Shown: positions 26,814 through 36,947, numbered from the stretch's first letter. The stretch is DNA of 64,000 bases from Mucilaginibacter flavus (GCF_030409315.1 NZ_JAUFPS010000024.1:133607-197606); one strand, 5' to 3'. The notes: generated from the sequence alone by a model not told the origin. Numbers and translations: made by a program.

Positions 26814-26843
26814 AAAAGCCCGCTATTCACATAGCGGGCTTTT
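26814..26843. terminator. Convergent terminator between methyltransferase and slyD
   Basis: AAAAGCCCGCTAT at 26814-26826 and ATAGCGGGCTTTT at 26831-26843 form a perfect 13-bp stem with loop TCAC. Flanking A and T runs let it serve both convergent genes. Confidence 0.9.
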
Positions 26844-26866
26844 CTATTTTATATAGCTACTAAAAA

Positions 26867-27364
26867 TTAGTGAGCGTGGTGACCATCCGGACCATGCGCG
26901 TGGCCGTGTGATAATTCTTCGGGGGTAGCTGGGCGGACGTTAAGGATGTTACCTTTAAAGTGAAGCTCCTGGCCGGCCATTGGGTGGTTAAGGTCAACAA
27001 TTACCGCGTCTTCTGCAATTGATACTACCTGGGCCTGGAAACGGTTACCGTTGTTATCCTGTAAAGGCAAAATGCTGCCAATTTCAGGAATTTCAGTTCC
27101 CTGGAACATTTCTTTAGGCAGGTTGGCTACTGCTTCTTCATCATATTCGCCATAAGCATCGCCGGCTGTCAAACGAAACTCATAGGTATCGCCTGTTGAT
27201 AGGGTGCTTAGGTTTTCTTCAAATTTAGGCAGCATCTGGCCGGCACCAAATAAAAAGGTTAATGGCTGTTCTTCTGTGGCACTTTCCTGTAATACTTCGG
27301 TACCATCCTGGTCAACATACAAATCGTAAGTTAATGACACTACGTGCTGTGGTTCAATCTTCAT
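26867..27364 (-). CDS. slyD: FKBP-type peptidyl-prolyl isomerase, SlyD-like
   Basis: A 165-residue SlyD-type proline isomerase and chaperone. The FKBP half shows YDLYVDQDGTEVLQ and PLTFLFGAGQMLPKFEENL, with the inserted IF (chaperone) domain between. The C-terminus is His-rich (HGHAHGPDGHHAH), matching the metal-binding tail of SlyD. The start at 27364 (MKIEPQHVVSL) is preferred because the upstream codons to 27394 overlap the neighbouring gene's 3' end. The gene follows the DUF255 protein on the same strand, so both may be co-transcribed. Confidence 0.93.
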   Translation of the reverse strand: MKIEPQHVVSLTYDLYVDQDGTEVLQESATEEQPLTFLFGAGQMLPKFEENLSTLSTGDTYEFRLTAGDAYGEYDEEAVANLPKEMFQGTEIPEIGSILPLQDNNGNRFQAQVVSIAEDAVIVDLNHPMAGQELHFKGNILNVRPATPEELSHGHAHGPDGHHAH

Positions 27365-27390
27365 TGGAATTGTTTTTTTTAAATAAGCAA

Positions 27391-29388
27391 TCAAGCCGTC
27401 ATTTGTTTTAAAGCGTCGGCCGTGTTATGAGCAGGTAGTCCGCAGGTTTTATCTTTACAAATAAAAATCTGTGTAGATGCACCAAACTTATCCTGCAGCA
27501 AAGGTAAACTTCCTTTATTACCACCCAATATTATTTTATTGGGGATGTAATTATTTTCAATTTCCCTTCTAACAGTCTCGGTATCGTTACCTGTTATCGC
27601 AACTTCGTAAACTCCAAAAACCTCATCGAGCAAAAGCATTGTCCAGTTTGAATAGGCCGTACCATACTTTGCAAGCTGCGGCATAATATTGCGTAACAGC
27701 TGTGCCGAAACCGCTGCATAACTTTCGTTATCAAAAAGCAGGCCCAACTTTTTAAGATTACGTGCCATTGCCGAATTACTGGCCGGCGTAACCCCATCCA
27801 TAATTTCAGATTTCCGGGCTATCAGTTGCTCTTCATCGTCGGCGGTGTAAAAGAAAACACCGTTGGCTTCATCATAATAATGGGCTATGGCGGTATCTGT
27901 AAGGCTTTTTGCCTGCTCAAGCCAATACTCGTTAAAGCTTACTTCATAAAGGGCGATGAAGGCATCAATGATGTTGGCGTAATCATCTAAAAAAGCTACC
28001 GTATTACCGCTTTTATAAACCCTTGAAAGCCTGCCATTTTGGCTTATCAGGTTTTCAAGTATAAAATTGGCGTTTTTTAAAGCCAGGTCTAAATAAGCTG
28101 GTTTAGTAAACGCACGGTAGGCTTCGCAAAGGCCTTTGAGCATTAAACCATTCCACGATGCCAGGATCTTGTTATCTAAACCTGGCCTTACCCTTTGGCC
28201 GCGGGCATCCAATACTTTTTTACGGGAGGCTTTTATTCGCGATAGCAGGTCGTCAACACCCAGGCCTAATTTCCCGGCCAGTTCCTCATCCGTTTCTTTG
28301 CGGAACAGCACGTTTGAGTGCTCCTCTTCCCAGTTGCCATCTTCGGTAATATGATAGTAGATGCAAAACAGATCTGTATCATCGCCTAAAATCCTCGAAA
28401 TTTCGGCTTTAGTAAAAATGTAAAACTTACCTTCTACCCCTTCGCTATCGGCATCAAGGGCTGAGTAAAAACCAAGATCGGCCGAGGCCAGTTCTGTTAT
28501 GCTGAAGTGAATGATTTGATCAACTACCTGCCTGTACAACTCATCGGGTTGCCAGGTATAAGCTTCCGAGTACAGGGTGATAAGCTGCGCATTATCATAC
28601 AGCATTTTCTCAAAATGCGGTACGTGCCACCTGCCATCAACAGCGTAACGTGCAAAGCCGCCACCTATATGGTCATAAATGCCTCCATAAGCCATTTTAT
28701 GCAGCGTAAGCTTTACCTGTTTAGCAATTTCGTCGTCCTGCATTAAATGGGCGTATCGCATCAGTAATAACCAGTTATTGGGCATCGGGAATTTAGGGGC
28801 ATTGCCGGTGCCGCCTTCATATTTATCAAAATAGCGTTTCCAGTTGTCAGCTATCAGTTGCAGATCATCTTTGGTGTATTCGGGCTGTTCGGCTATAAAC
28901 TGTACCGATTCATATTTTTGGATACCATCGGTTAGTCTCACGGCATATTCTTCGGCTTCCTCGGGCTTTTGTTTGTAAAAATCGGCCAGGTTAAACAGCA
29001 GGGATGTCCAATCGTTTTTTCGGAAGTAGGTACCGCCATAAATGGGTCGCTGGTCGGGCAGGCAAATACAATTTAGCGGCCATCCGCCACGGCCGCTCAT
29101 GAGTTGTACCGCGCTCATGTAAATCTGATCAACGTCGGGGCGCTCTTCCCTATCTACCTTAATACAAACAAAAAACTCGTTCATTACGGCTGCAACGGAC
29201 TCATCCTCAAAGCTCTCATGCTCCATTACATGGCACCAGTGACAGGCCGAGTAACCTATGCTCACCAATATCAGTTTATTTTCGGCTTTGGCTTTATCTA
29301 AGGCTTCTTTACCCCAGGGATACCAGTTAACCGGGTTATTGGCGTGTTGTAATAAATAGGGTGATGTAGAATTGGCAAGACTATTCAT
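27391..29388 (-). CDS. Thioredoxin-domain / DUF255 protein (YyaL, SPATA20-like)
   Basis: A 665-residue protein. The N-terminal thioredoxin-like domain contains NPVNWYPWG and the CxxC in [17 protein letters not shown] long (alpha/alpha)6-barrel resembling glycoside-hydrolase folds follows ([33 protein letters not shown]). The family is widespread and its reaction is unsettled. Start: ATG at 29386-29388 ([13 protein letters not shown]), three codons inside the longest frame, which begins with TTG. It is divergent from the Nudix-like regulator. The 3' end abuts slyD (26 bases). Confidence 0.9.
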   Translation of the reverse strand: MNSLANSTSPYLLQHANNPVNWYPWGKEALDKAKAENKLILVSIGYSACHWCHVMEHESFEDESVAAVMNEFFVCIKVDREERPDVDQIYMSAVQLMSGRGGWPLNCICLPDQRPIYGGTYFRKNDWTSLLFNLADFYKQKPEEAEEYAVRLTDGIQKYESVQFIAEQPEYTKDDLQLIADNWKRYFDKYEGGTGNAPKFPMPNNWLLLMRYAHLMQDDEIAKQVKLTLHKMAYGGIYDHIGGGFARYAVDGRWHVPHFEKMLYDNAQLITLYSEAYTWQPDELYRQVVDQIIHFSITELASADLGFYSALDADSEGVEGKFYIFTKAEISRILGDDTDLFCIYYHITEDGNWEEEHSNVLFRKETDEELAGKLGLGVDDLLSRIKASRKKVLDARGQRVRPGLDNKILASWNGLMLKGLCEAYRAFTKPAYLDLALKNANFILENLISQNGRLSRVYKSGNTVAFLDDYANIIDAFIALYEVSFNEYWLEQAKSLTDTAIAHYYDEANGVFFYTADDEEQLIARKSEIMDGVTPASNSAMARNLKKLGLLFDNESYAAVSAQLLRNIMPQLAKYGTAYSNWTMLLLDEVFGVYEVAITGNDTETVRREIENNYIPNKIILGGNKGSLPLLQDKFGASTQIFICKDKTCGLPAHNTADALKQMTA

Positions 29389-29560
29389 AGATTGCAAATG
29401 TGCAGATATAATTGCATCTGTAAGTTAAAGAAGATTTATTTGGAAAAGTTTTACGCGTGTTTGATTAAAAGCTGAATATTAAATAACCGTTACAGTAACA
29501 TCATATATCCCATAAAAGTAAAGAGAATGTCTTGGTTAATGCTTTTACCAAATGTTATTA

Positions 29561-29568
29561 TATATTTG
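29561..29568 (+). promoter_or_regulatory. -7 element of the Nudix-like regulator gene
   Basis: TATATTTG matches TAnnTTTG, 28 bases before the ATG. A T-rich block (GCTTTTACC) at 29541-29549 is in a plausible -33 position. Confidence 0.5.
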
Positions 29569-29595
29569 TTTTTATATAAACTTTCAAGGTAAAAA

Positions 29596-30297
29596 ATGCT
29601 CAAGTACTCCAAACAGACCAGGTTATTATTAGCGGTTGATTGTATCATTTTTGGATTTGACGGCGAGGTGTTAAAAATCTTGCTGATTAAAAGAGATTTT
29701 CAGCCCGAAAAAGGAAACTGGAGTTTGATGGGGGGCTTTGTGCAAAACGATGAAAGTTTAGACCAGGCGGCCAATCGCATCCTTAACCAGCTCACCGGCC
29801 TGGAAGGTGTTTATCTTGAACAATTATATACTTACGGCGATCCTAACCGCGATCCGATGGAGCGTACCGTATCTGTGGCTTATTTCGCGCTGATAGATAT
29901 CCACAAATATGAAACCCAGCTAAGCACCGATTATCATGCCGAGTGGTTTCAGCTTAAACGTACCCCAAAACTGATATTTGATCAGCAGGAAATGGTGGAG
30001 CAGGCACGCAAACGCATACGTTACAAGGCTGCCATGCACCCTATTTTATTTGAGCTGCTGCCTACAAAATTTACCATACCGCAGTTACAAATCCTGTACG
30101 AAAGCGTTTTTAATACCACTATTGATAAACGCAATTTCAGTAAGCGGGTATTGGCTACCGGTTTGCTCATTAAACTGGCCGATAAGGATAAAGCAGGCTC
30201 AAAACGTGGCGCCTATTACTACCAGCTTAATATGCAAAACTATTACGCCAAATTCCAGGCGTTTATGAACTTTATACCCAATCCCGATACTTTGTAG
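29596..30297 (+). CDS. Nudix-domain protein, probably a transcriptional regulator (NrtR/AraR-like)
   Basis: A 233-residue protein with a Nudix-fold N-half (residues about 10-140) and a winged-helix-like C-half (FTIPQLQILYESVFNTTIDKRNF, a helix-turn-helix pattern with basic residues). The Nudix box reads GGFVQNDESLDQAANR and then ILNQLTG. The catalytic glutamates of the REUxEE core are all replaced (Ile62, Gln65, Leu66). A degenerate box with a C-terminal HTH is the hallmark of NrtR and AraR regulators, which bind a sugar or ADP-ribose-type ligand. The ligand here is unknown. It is divergent from the DUF255 gene. Confidence 0.84.
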   Translation: MLKYSKQTRLLLAVDCIIFGFDGEVLKILLIKRDFQPEKGNWSLMGGFVQNDESLDQAANRILNQLTGLEGVYLEQLYTYGDPNRDPMERTVSVAYFALIDIHKYETQLSTDYHAEWFQLKRTPKLIFDQQEMVEQARKRIRYKAAMHPILFELLPTKFTIPQLQILYESVFNTTIDKRNFSKRVLATGLLIKLADKDKAGSKRGAYYYQLNMQNYYAKFQAFMNFIPNPDTL

Positions 30298-30483
30298 AAA
30301 CTTTTTTCTGCAAGCTGTGCAAGCTAACTGGCTTTATATAAACAAGCAATAAAAACCTGGCTATAACTATTGGTTAACAATGGTTTACTTAAAAACGATC
30401 AATTAGTTATAAATATCTTACATTTATTAAACTGATTGACTTGTTATTTCGTATACACCATGAAACAACTATAAGTTGTACCA

Positions 30484-32424
30484 ATGAGTAAATATTTAAG
30501 CCTTTTATTATTGTTAATGTTTGCCGGCAACATTGCATTTTGCCAGGTGGCTGATATTAACAAAATACAAAAAGGGCTTCCCTCCATTACCGATAGTACC
30601 AAATATGTTGATGCTTTAAACCGCCTTGGCATGCTGATGTATGAAAAGAACGTAGACAATTCTTTTTATTATGCCAAACTCGCGCGCGCCATTTCAACCC
30701 GGATAAAATATGCCCAGGGCCAGGCCGATGCCATTAACATAATTGGCATAGTGTATGATTTGCGCGGCAATTTGCAGCTATCGTTAAAATATTATAATGA
30801 TGCCTATAACCGCTACGTAGCCTTAGACGATTCGGCCAATATTGTGCAAGGCCTCATGAATATAGGCCTGGTATTCAATGAAAACAAAGAGGATAAAAAG
30901 GCTATTGATAACTTTAAGCACGCGATGGCCATTGGCGAAAATATCAAAAAAGATTCCATCATGTCATTGGCGTATTGTAACTACCTGTTGCTGTACCCCG
31001 CACAAATTAGTAAAGACTCTACAAACCTGTTACTTATCAAAGCCCGCCAAATTGCAACCAAATACAAAGATGAAAGAGTTTTACTGGTAATTGACCAGAT
31101 ACAGGCTAACCTGTACATCAAAAACGGCGAACGGGAAAAAGGCATTGCATTGCTACGAAAGGCGGCAGCCGAAGGTATAGCGATGGAAATAAACTATGCC
31201 ACCCTTGATATCCTCAAAAACCTTGGCGATATTTTTACCGCTATCGATACCAGCAAGGCTTTAGATTTCTATAAACAAGGCTTAAGTATTGCCGAAAAAC
31301 AAAGCTATCATTATTATGAAAAGATATTTGGCAAAAACCTGTACAACATATACATAAAACAAAACAACCTTCCCGAAGTGCAGCGGTATAGCGAAAAACT
31401 AATGCAGCTTTATGAGGATGAAGAGCTGTATACCAACACATCGGGCTTTGATTATATTGATTACGCCATAAAGGACCAGCAGCTGGAAGCCCTTACCATA
31501 AGGGCGGATAATCGCAAAACGCTGATTTTTGTTTTTGGCTTCCTGTTTATAGTAACAGGCGTATCCGTTGTAGTATTTTACCGCTTATACCACCTTAAAC
31601 AACGCCATAACCAGGTGCTGGAAGAGTTAAACAAAACTGTGCAGCTGCGAAACGAGAAACTGGAGATTGACCATGAGTTTAATAACCGACTGATATCTAT
31701 ACTCGCGCATGATTTCAGACAGCCGCTGGGGACCCTAAAAACACTGGCTACTGTTTTGAAAGACGCGGATTCGTTTACCCGCGAAGAGCTAATGTCCTTA
31801 GTAGATAATATGGCGCAGGCATCAAACATGTCGCTTGAGATTTTTGAAAATATACTACAGTGGATTAAACAACAACTATCAGGCTTTAGCTATCAACCCG
31901 CGCTATTACCCTTGAGGGAGTTAATAGACGAGGCATTACAGCCATTTGCCCGGCTTGCCGAAGAATATGAAATTACGGTGATTAACAACATTGATGGCAG
32001 CATCAGTATGAGTGCCGATAAAGAACTGGTGCAATTTATACACCGCAATTTTATTCATAATGCCATCAAATTTTCGCCCAAGCATTCAACCATCACTATT
32101 GTTGCTTTTAGTGACCGGGGCGAAACTACACTTTGTGTACAGGACGAAGGCAAAGGTATTTCGCCCGAAAAACTTCCTACCATTTTTAACTTTAAAGCAG
32201 ATCTTAAATACAGTAACGAAAAAGAAAAAGGAGCAGGCGTAGCCCTGATGATTTGTAATGACTTTATTGAGAAAATGCACGGTCGTATTTGGGTAGAGAA
32301 CAATCAAAGCAAAGGGGCGTCATTTTGTTACGCGCTCCCCACCCCTGTTATTGACTACCCCAAAAAAAGTGCCTTAAAAAGGGCCGCGCGTACTTTTACA
32401 AAAAATAAACCCTCCAAACCTTAA
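30484..32424 (+). CDS. TPR-containing sensor histidine kinase
   Basis: A 646-residue kinase. A signal peptide (SKYLSLLLLLMFAGNIAFCQ) is followed by a periplasmic tetratricopeptide domain of about 300 residues (ANIVQGLMNIGLVFNENKED is typical). One membrane helix at about 338-360 and a short coiled coil lead to HisKA with the H-box LISILAHDFRQPLGTL (His about 408). The ATPase has the N-box HRNFIHNAIKFSP, VQDEGKGIS and KGAGVALMICNDF. Ligand binding by the TPR part would govern activity. No response regulator is next to it, so this is an orphan kinase here. Its downstream neighbour is convergent. Confidence 0.92.
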   Translation: MSKYLSLLLLLMFAGNIAFCQVADINKIQKGLPSITDSTKYVDALNRLGMLMYEKNVDNSFYYAKLARAISTRIKYAQGQADAINIIGIVYDLRGNLQLSLKYYNDAYNRYVALDDSANIVQGLMNIGLVFNENKEDKKAIDNFKHAMAIGENIKKDSIMSLAYCNYLLLYPAQISKDSTNLLLIKARQIATKYKDERVLLVIDQIQANLYIKNGEREKGIALLRKAAAEGIAMEINYATLDILKNLGDIFTAIDTSKALDFYKQGLSIAEKQSYHYYEKIFGKNLYNIYIKQNNLPEVQRYSEKLMQLYEDEELYTNTSGFDYIDYAIKDQQLEALTIRADNRKTLIFVFGFLFIVTGVSVVVFYRLYHLKQRHNQVLEELNKTVQLRNEKLEIDHEFNNRLISILAHDFRQPLGTLKTLATVLKDADSFTREELMSLVDNMAQASNMSLEIFENILQWIKQQLSGFSYQPALLPLRELIDEALQPFARLAEEYEITVINNIDGSISMSADKELVQFIHRNFIHNAIKFSPKHSTITIVAFSDRGETTLCVQDEGKGISPEKLPTIFNFKADLKYSNEKEKGAGVALMICNDFIEKMHGRIWVENNQSKGASFCYALPTPVIDYPKKSALKRAARTFTKNKPSKP

Positions 32425-32458
32425 CACATTTAGAGGGCTGTATAAACAGCAAAAGAAA

Positions 32459-33406
32459 TTACTTCAACAACACCTTGGTAGCACCATAGCCAAATTTTTC
32501 TTTACGGGCATCCATAAAGGTTTGCACTTTGGGGTGTTTGCCTAATAGTTTATGTAATTCATTGCGCAAAGTACCGTTGCCGGCACCATGTATAAATGTT
32601 ACCTCGGGTAGCTGATGTACTATGGCGGCATCTAAGGCTTTATGAAAGTGGGCCAGCTGGATGCTCAGCATTTCGCTGCTTTGCAAAAACGGGTAATCAT
32701 CGCGCAGTTTTTCGATATGCAAATCAACCTCGCTTACCGGTTTGGTTATTACTACCTTTTCCTCGGCAGGTTTAAAAAAACTTTCTTTCAGTTTTTGGGC
32801 ATCTATAACCAGTTCGGGTTCATCAAGCCTGATGAGCCATCCCGCCTGATTTAACAAAGGAACCTGTTTTTTGGTGCCCGAAAAATCCTTTGCTTTAAAT
32901 TTTTCTTTTAACACTAAAGGCGCCGGCTGTTCAATATTATGCTTTGTGCTGTAAAGAATTTGAAAAGTAAACTCGGGCCATAATTGTAAATCGGCTAATT
33001 GAGCAGAATAGATGATTTCTGTTTTGCCGGCCGCTATAATCCCCGCAAATTCTCCTTTAAACACCTGTTGCTTAGCGGTGCTCAGAGTTGCCATTAACTG
33101 GAAAGATGTAGTGTTTATTAAATGAAAATGCACCACAGATTGCGCCCGTACATCGGTTACTACCCCTAAATAAATTCCTTTGGTTTCAAATTGCGTTAAA
33201 TCAACAGGTTTTTCATCTGCCAATGCCGCTTTTTTTGAGCCGGCAGGCTCATAACCGTGTACCGTTGTTACCTTACTTGCAAGTACAGGAATCTCAAATT
33301 CATCTTCTCCAGTAACGCCTATCATTTGGTCGTCAATAATGCGGGTTACAAAACCTTCCATTTTTTCATCAACAAACCGAACAAAATCGCCTAATTTATA
33401 TTTCAT
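32459..33406 (-). CDS. DUF2027 / Smr-domain protein
   Basis: A 315-residue protein. The N-terminal DUF2027 part begins MKYKLGDFVRFVDEKMEG and looks like a small SH3-type barrel, followed by beta-rich core segments. The C-terminal Smr domain starts around EVDLHIEKLRDDYPF and contains VTFIHGAGNGTLRNEL, a nucleic-acid-binding nuclease-like fold shared with MutS2. DUF2027-Smr proteins are typical of Bacteroidetes and lack an assigned role. It is convergent with the TPR kinase. Confidence 0.9.
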   Translation of the reverse strand: MKYKLGDFVRFVDEKMEGFVTRIIDDQMIGVTGEDEFEIPVLASKVTTVHGYEPAGSKKAALADEKPVDLTQFETKGIYLGVVTDVRAQSVVHFHLINTTSFQLMATLSTAKQQVFKGEFAGIIAAGKTEIIYSAQLADLQLWPEFTFQILYSTKHNIEQPAPLVLKEKFKAKDFSGTKKQVPLLNQAGWLIRLDEPELVIDAQKLKESFFKPAEEKVVITKPVSEVDLHIEKLRDDYPFLQSSEMLSIQLAHFHKALDAAIVHQLPEVTFIHGAGNGTLRNELHKLLGKHPKVQTFMDARKEKFGYGATKVLLK

Positions 33407-33537
33407 AGATATGCTTATCAGTTAGCAAAGTTAGCTTATATACGCACATTAAAATATAAAATAAAGTATACCCATTAATTAAACATTTAACTACTGCCGC
33501 ATTAAGCGGCATGTGCAACATTTTTACCTTTAAAATT

Positions 33538-34044
33538 ATGAGCGATAACACCCCTAATCACTTAGATCCTTACCTGTTAAAACAGGTGTTTGTACACAAC
33601 CTTAACCGCATTTATTTTGGCAAATGCTACCTCAACAAAAACCTTGAAAACATTATCGGCCTTGCTTCTTTCAGTAATTTAAAACTGGCTATTAATGAGT
33701 TTTGGAGCGATATTAAAAAGCAGATTATCAGGATGGATGAGGTTTACACTTACATGGGCGAAATTCCCTCTGATAAAAACTGTAACCCCATAAAAGCCAT
33801 TGTTAAAGATGAGTTTTGTCTTGACGAAAAACAAGCCATAACCGTTTTAAGCGATATGGACATTATCATGTACATACAATTGTTGGAACACGTAAATATT
33901 ACATCGTGCCGTATGTTGATGATGGTAGCAAAACTATTAAAATATGATAAGGTAACGCAACTACTTACGGAGTGTTTTGATGAATCGGTAGATAATGACC
34001 GCCTTTTTATGATTATATCGAAAGAATATTTAACTGAAGATTAA
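33538..34044 (+). CDS. DUF892 ferritin-like protein (YciE/YciF family, degenerate)
   Basis: A 168-residue four-helix-bundle protein of the YciE/YciF type. It shows LLKQVFVHNLNRIYFGKCYL, then FWSDIKKQIIRMDEVYTYMGEIP, and later CNPIKAIVKDEF, in the usual order. The first glutamate of the family pattern (DxYxAEKQ) is Lys here, so the di-iron site is probably not intact. The ATG at 33538 (MSDNTPNHL) is chosen; a longer frame starts at 33511. The family is usually stress-induced. A hairpin follows the stop. Confidence 0.75.
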   Translation: MSDNTPNHLDPYLLKQVFVHNLNRIYFGKCYLNKNLENIIGLASFSNLKLAINEFWSDIKKQIIRMDEVYTYMGEIPSDKNCNPIKAIVKDEFCLDEKQAITVLSDMDIIMYIQLLEHVNITSCRMLMMVAKLLKYDKVTQLLTECFDESVDNDRLFMIISKEYLTED

Positions 34045-34075
34045 GCACTTAACATTACTTGTAGTTAAAAAATAA

Positions 34076-34100
34076 AGCCATCCGCATAAAGCGAATGGCT
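34076..34100. terminator. Hairpin after the DUF892 gene
   Basis: AGCCATCCGC at 34076-34085 and GCGAATGGCT at 34091-34100 pair with one mismatch around ATAAA. It lies 31 bases after the stop and is a plausible terminator. Confidence 0.6.
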
Positions 34101-34309
34101 CAAATATTAGTTATTTAATACCCCTATTAAAATAACTTAAACAAATAGAATAAATATTTCTCATAATAGCAAGCGCTTTGCCATCAAAAAAATAGATGTT
34201 ACGTTTTTGTTACTAAAAACTGACCTAAAAGTAGGTAAATTAAAAATTCATTTTATGTTGTAACATTTTTCTGTTAAGAGCATCTTTACAAAGATTAATA
34301 CTATTAACT

Positions 34310-36190
34310 ATGAACATCATTAAACCTTTAATGCTAACGGCATTATCATGCGTTGCATTAACGCGGGTAAATGCCCAGGATTTGTATAAGCCCCGCGATA
34401 TACAAAAAGCCTTTGACAAAGGCACCCGCCAGGCCGATGGTAAACCAGGCAAAAACTACTGGCAAAACCATGGCACTTACAATATTACTATTACCGCCCT
34501 GCCACCAGATAGAAATATCAAGGGAACAGAAACCATCACCTATGTTAACAACAGCCCCGATACCTTAAAGAGGCTTAACATGAAGCTGATTCTTAACATC
34601 CACAAACCAGGTGTGGCCCGTTTTGGGGATACAGGCCCTGATTATCTTACATCCGGCGTTCACTTTGATAAGTTTTTGGCAGATGGCGAAGCCGTTAAAG
34701 TAAACGGCGAAGGCGCATCAACCAATATGCGGGTTGATTTAAGCAAACCGCTGGCACCACACGCGCAGGTTAAGCTTGATATCGACTGGCACTTCCAGAT
34801 CTCATTACAAAGCGGCCGCGAAGGGATGATTGATCCAACCACTTATTACCTGGCTTACTTTTACCCGCGCGTATCTGTGTATGATGATTACAACGGCTGG
34901 GACAGGCTGCCCTTTTTAGACGGGCAAGAGTTTTATAACGATTTTAATGATTACACCCTTACCGTAAACGCTCCTAAAAACTACATTGTATGGGCTACAG
35001 GTACCCTGCAAAACCCTAAAGAGGTTTTACAGCCCGAATATGCTAAGCGTCTTGAAAAATCAATGACCAGCGATTCGACAGTTCACATTGCAACCGCGGC
35101 TGATTTAGCTAAACAGAAAATAACAGCTCAAAAAGATCAAAACTCATGGGTTTGGAAAGCTAACGACATCAGCGATATGGCTGTGGGCATAAGTGACCAT
35201 TATGTATGGGATGGCGCAAGCGCTATAGTTGATGATGCCACCCACCGCCGTGCCAGCATGCAGGCCGCATTTCAGGATAGTGCCGCCGATTTTCATCATG
35301 CAGTACAAGCCGGTCGCCATTCTTTAAGCTGGTTATCTCACAACTGGCCGGGCGTACCCTACCCTTTTCCTAAAATGACGGCTTTCCAGGGCTTTGCCGA
35401 TATGGAATACCCAATGATGGTAAATGACAGCCATACAGATGATATCCAGTTTGCGGCCTTTGTACAGGACCATGAAATTGCACATACCTATTTCCCTTTT
35501 TACATGGGTATCAATGAAAGCCGTTATGCTTTTATGGACGAAGGCTGGGCTACCACTTTTGAGCGCCTTATTGGTGCCGATGAAGTTGGACAGGAAAAAG
35601 CCGACGCGCTTTACAAAGACTTCAGGATTAACGGTTATATCCATGACGCTGTAACATCAGAAGATTTGCCTATTATAACCCCTTCAAGCGAGTTAAGGGC
35701 GGGCTATGGCAATAACTCTTACGGCAAGCCATCCTTAAGCTATTTCGCTTTAAAAGACATGCTGGGCGACGAGCTATTTAAAAAGGCCTTACATGGCTAT
35801 ATGGATCGCTGGCATGGCAAACACCCTATTCCGTGGGATTATTTTAACTCTATGAACGATGTATCGGGCAGAAACCTTAACTGGTTTTTTAATAACTGGT
35901 TTTTCACCAACTATTATATCGACCTGAGCCTGCAAAAAATAAGCAAAGCATCTGATGGTTATGTAGCCGATATTAAAAACGTGGGTGGTTTTGCTATCCC
36001 GTTTGATGTAAAGATCACTTATACCGATGGCACAACAGAAACCAAACACCAAACGCCTGCCGTTTGGGAACGCGATCAAAAACAGGTTTCGATAAACCTT
36101 AAAACTGCTAAAACCATCAAAACGGTAACCTTAGACGGCGGCATATTTATGGACGCGACAGAAAAAGATAATACGTTAGATGTTAAATAA
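34310..36190 (+). CDS. M1-family zinc metallopeptidase (exported)
   Basis: A 626-residue aminopeptidase-like protein. The signal peptide ends near TRVNAQ. The zinc site is HEIAH at about residue 387 with the third ligand Glu some 19 residues on (MDEGWATTFE), matching HExxH-x18-E. The preceding GFADMEYPMMV replaces the usual GxMEN exopeptidase motif, so N-terminal recognition is somewhat altered. A C-terminal beta domain follows. It should cleave peptides in the periplasm or outside the cell. The gene is alone, and a strong terminator lies just after it. Confidence 0.92.
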   Translation: MNIIKPLMLTALSCVALTRVNAQDLYKPRDIQKAFDKGTRQADGKPGKNYWQNHGTYNITITALPPDRNIKGTETITYVNNSPDTLKRLNMKLILNIHKPGVARFGDTGPDYLTSGVHFDKFLADGEAVKVNGEGASTNMRVDLSKPLAPHAQVKLDIDWHFQISLQSGREGMIDPTTYYLAYFYPRVSVYDDYNGWDRLPFLDGQEFYNDFNDYTLTVNAPKNYIVWATGTLQNPKEVLQPEYAKRLEKSMTSDSTVHIATAADLAKQKITAQKDQNSWVWKANDISDMAVGISDHYVWDGASAIVDDATHRRASMQAAFQDSAADFHHAVQAGRHSLSWLSHNWPGVPYPFPKMTAFQGFADMEYPMMVNDSHTDDIQFAAFVQDHEIAHTYFPFYMGINESRYAFMDEGWATTFERLIGADEVGQEKADALYKDFRINGYIHDAVTSEDLPIITPSSELRAGYGNNSYGKPSLSYFALKDMLGDELFKKALHGYMDRWHGKHPIPWDYFNSMNDVSGRNLNWFFNNWFFTNYYIDLSLQKISKASDGYVADIKNVGGFAIPFDVKITYTDGTTETKHQTPAVWERDQKQVSINLKTAKTIKTVTLDGGIFMDATEKDNTLDVK

Positions 36191-36206
36191 TATTTCAAAA
36201 ACATAT

Positions 36207-36248
36207 AACAACAAAAAATCCGACCAATTGGCCGGATTTTTTGTTGTT
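36207..36248. terminator. Convergent terminator between M1 peptidase and YtxH genes
   Basis: AACAACAAAAAATCCGACC at 36207-36225 pairs with GGCCGGATTTTTTGTTGTT at 36230-36248, with one mismatch and a four-base loop. A and T flanks allow use from both sides. Confidence 0.9.
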
Positions 36249-36264
36249 AGCATAGTACTAAATA

Positions 36265-36663
36265 TTATGCGTTTTGTATACTATTGTTCCAGTTGTTGGC
36301 AGTAGTTTTCACTTTGGCTTTTGCATCGTCAGCAAAGTCTTCCGCTACGGCCTGCGCCCTATCGGCTGCTGCTTTGGCTTTTGAACGGGCAGTGTCAATA
36401 GCATCGTCTTTATAATCGTACAAATCGCTTACCGTGCCATTAAACTTTGCTTTTGCCGATTCGATGGCGTCATTGCTATATTGTTTTACGTTGTTTGCTG
36501 TAGTTTGCGCTTTAGTTTTAGCTGTATCAACCAAATCATTAATGTAATCGGCTATATCGTCGCGCAGGTCGCCACCTTTTTCCGGAGCTAATAGTAAACC
36601 TAATGCAGCACCCGCTGCGGCACCTACCAATAGTGCGGCTATAATTTTTGCTTGATCTTTCAT
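36265..36663 (-). CDS. YtxH-domain protein
   Basis: A 132-residue small membrane-anchored protein. It opens with a hydrophobic Gly/Ala-rich segment (IIAALLVGAAAGAALGLLLAP), followed by EKGGDLRDDIADY and a long Lys/Ala/Asp-rich helix that is probably coiled coil. This is the standard YtxH layout, seen in many Gram-positive and Bacteroidota stress proteins. Function is not settled. It shares its 3' terminator with the M1 peptidase. Confidence 0.9.
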   Translation of the reverse strand: MKDQAKIIAALLVGAAAGAALGLLLAPEKGGDLRDDIADYINDLVDTAKTKAQTTANNVKQYSNDAIESAKAKFNGTVSDLYDYKDDAIDTARSKAKAAADRAQAVAEDFADDAKAKVKTTANNWNNSIQNA

Positions 36664-36728
36664 TTTTGTTATGTTTTTAAATGTGATGATTCAATTGCAG
36701 TTATATAAACAACAACAATGCCAGTTTT

Positions 36729-36890
36729 GAGACTGTTGGACTTTTAGACCATAGGACTTGGAGACAAAAGATTTTGGGATAAAGGAGCAAGGACTTTTGG
36801 ACAAAAGACAAAAACACTAATGACTAATGACAGCGTAGCGAAATGACTAATGACGGCGCAGCCTAATGACAGCGCAGCGAAATGACTAAA
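36729..36890. repeat. Two degenerate arrays (GGACTTTT and AATGACT families)
   Basis: From 36729 to about 36810 units of GGACTTTT and GGACAAAA type recur irregularly. From 36817 to 36890 the word AATGACT and longer relatives (AATGACAGCGCAGCGA) recur. A GGACTTGT-type array also opens at 63943. No gene is seen between the YtxH gene and the cold-shock gene. Confidence 0.6.
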
Positions 36891-36898
36891 ATAAAAAA

Positions 36899-36922
36899 GG
36901 CATCCACTAAAAAGTGAATGCC
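36899..36922 (-). terminator. Terminator of the cold-shock gene
   Basis: On the minus strand GGCATTCACT and AGTGGATGCC pair around TTTT with one mismatch, then TTTTTTATTTTAG follows. The element lies 26 bases after the cold-shock stop. Confidence 0.8.
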
Positions 36923-36947
36923 CGGTATGCTTAATGATATATTATAC

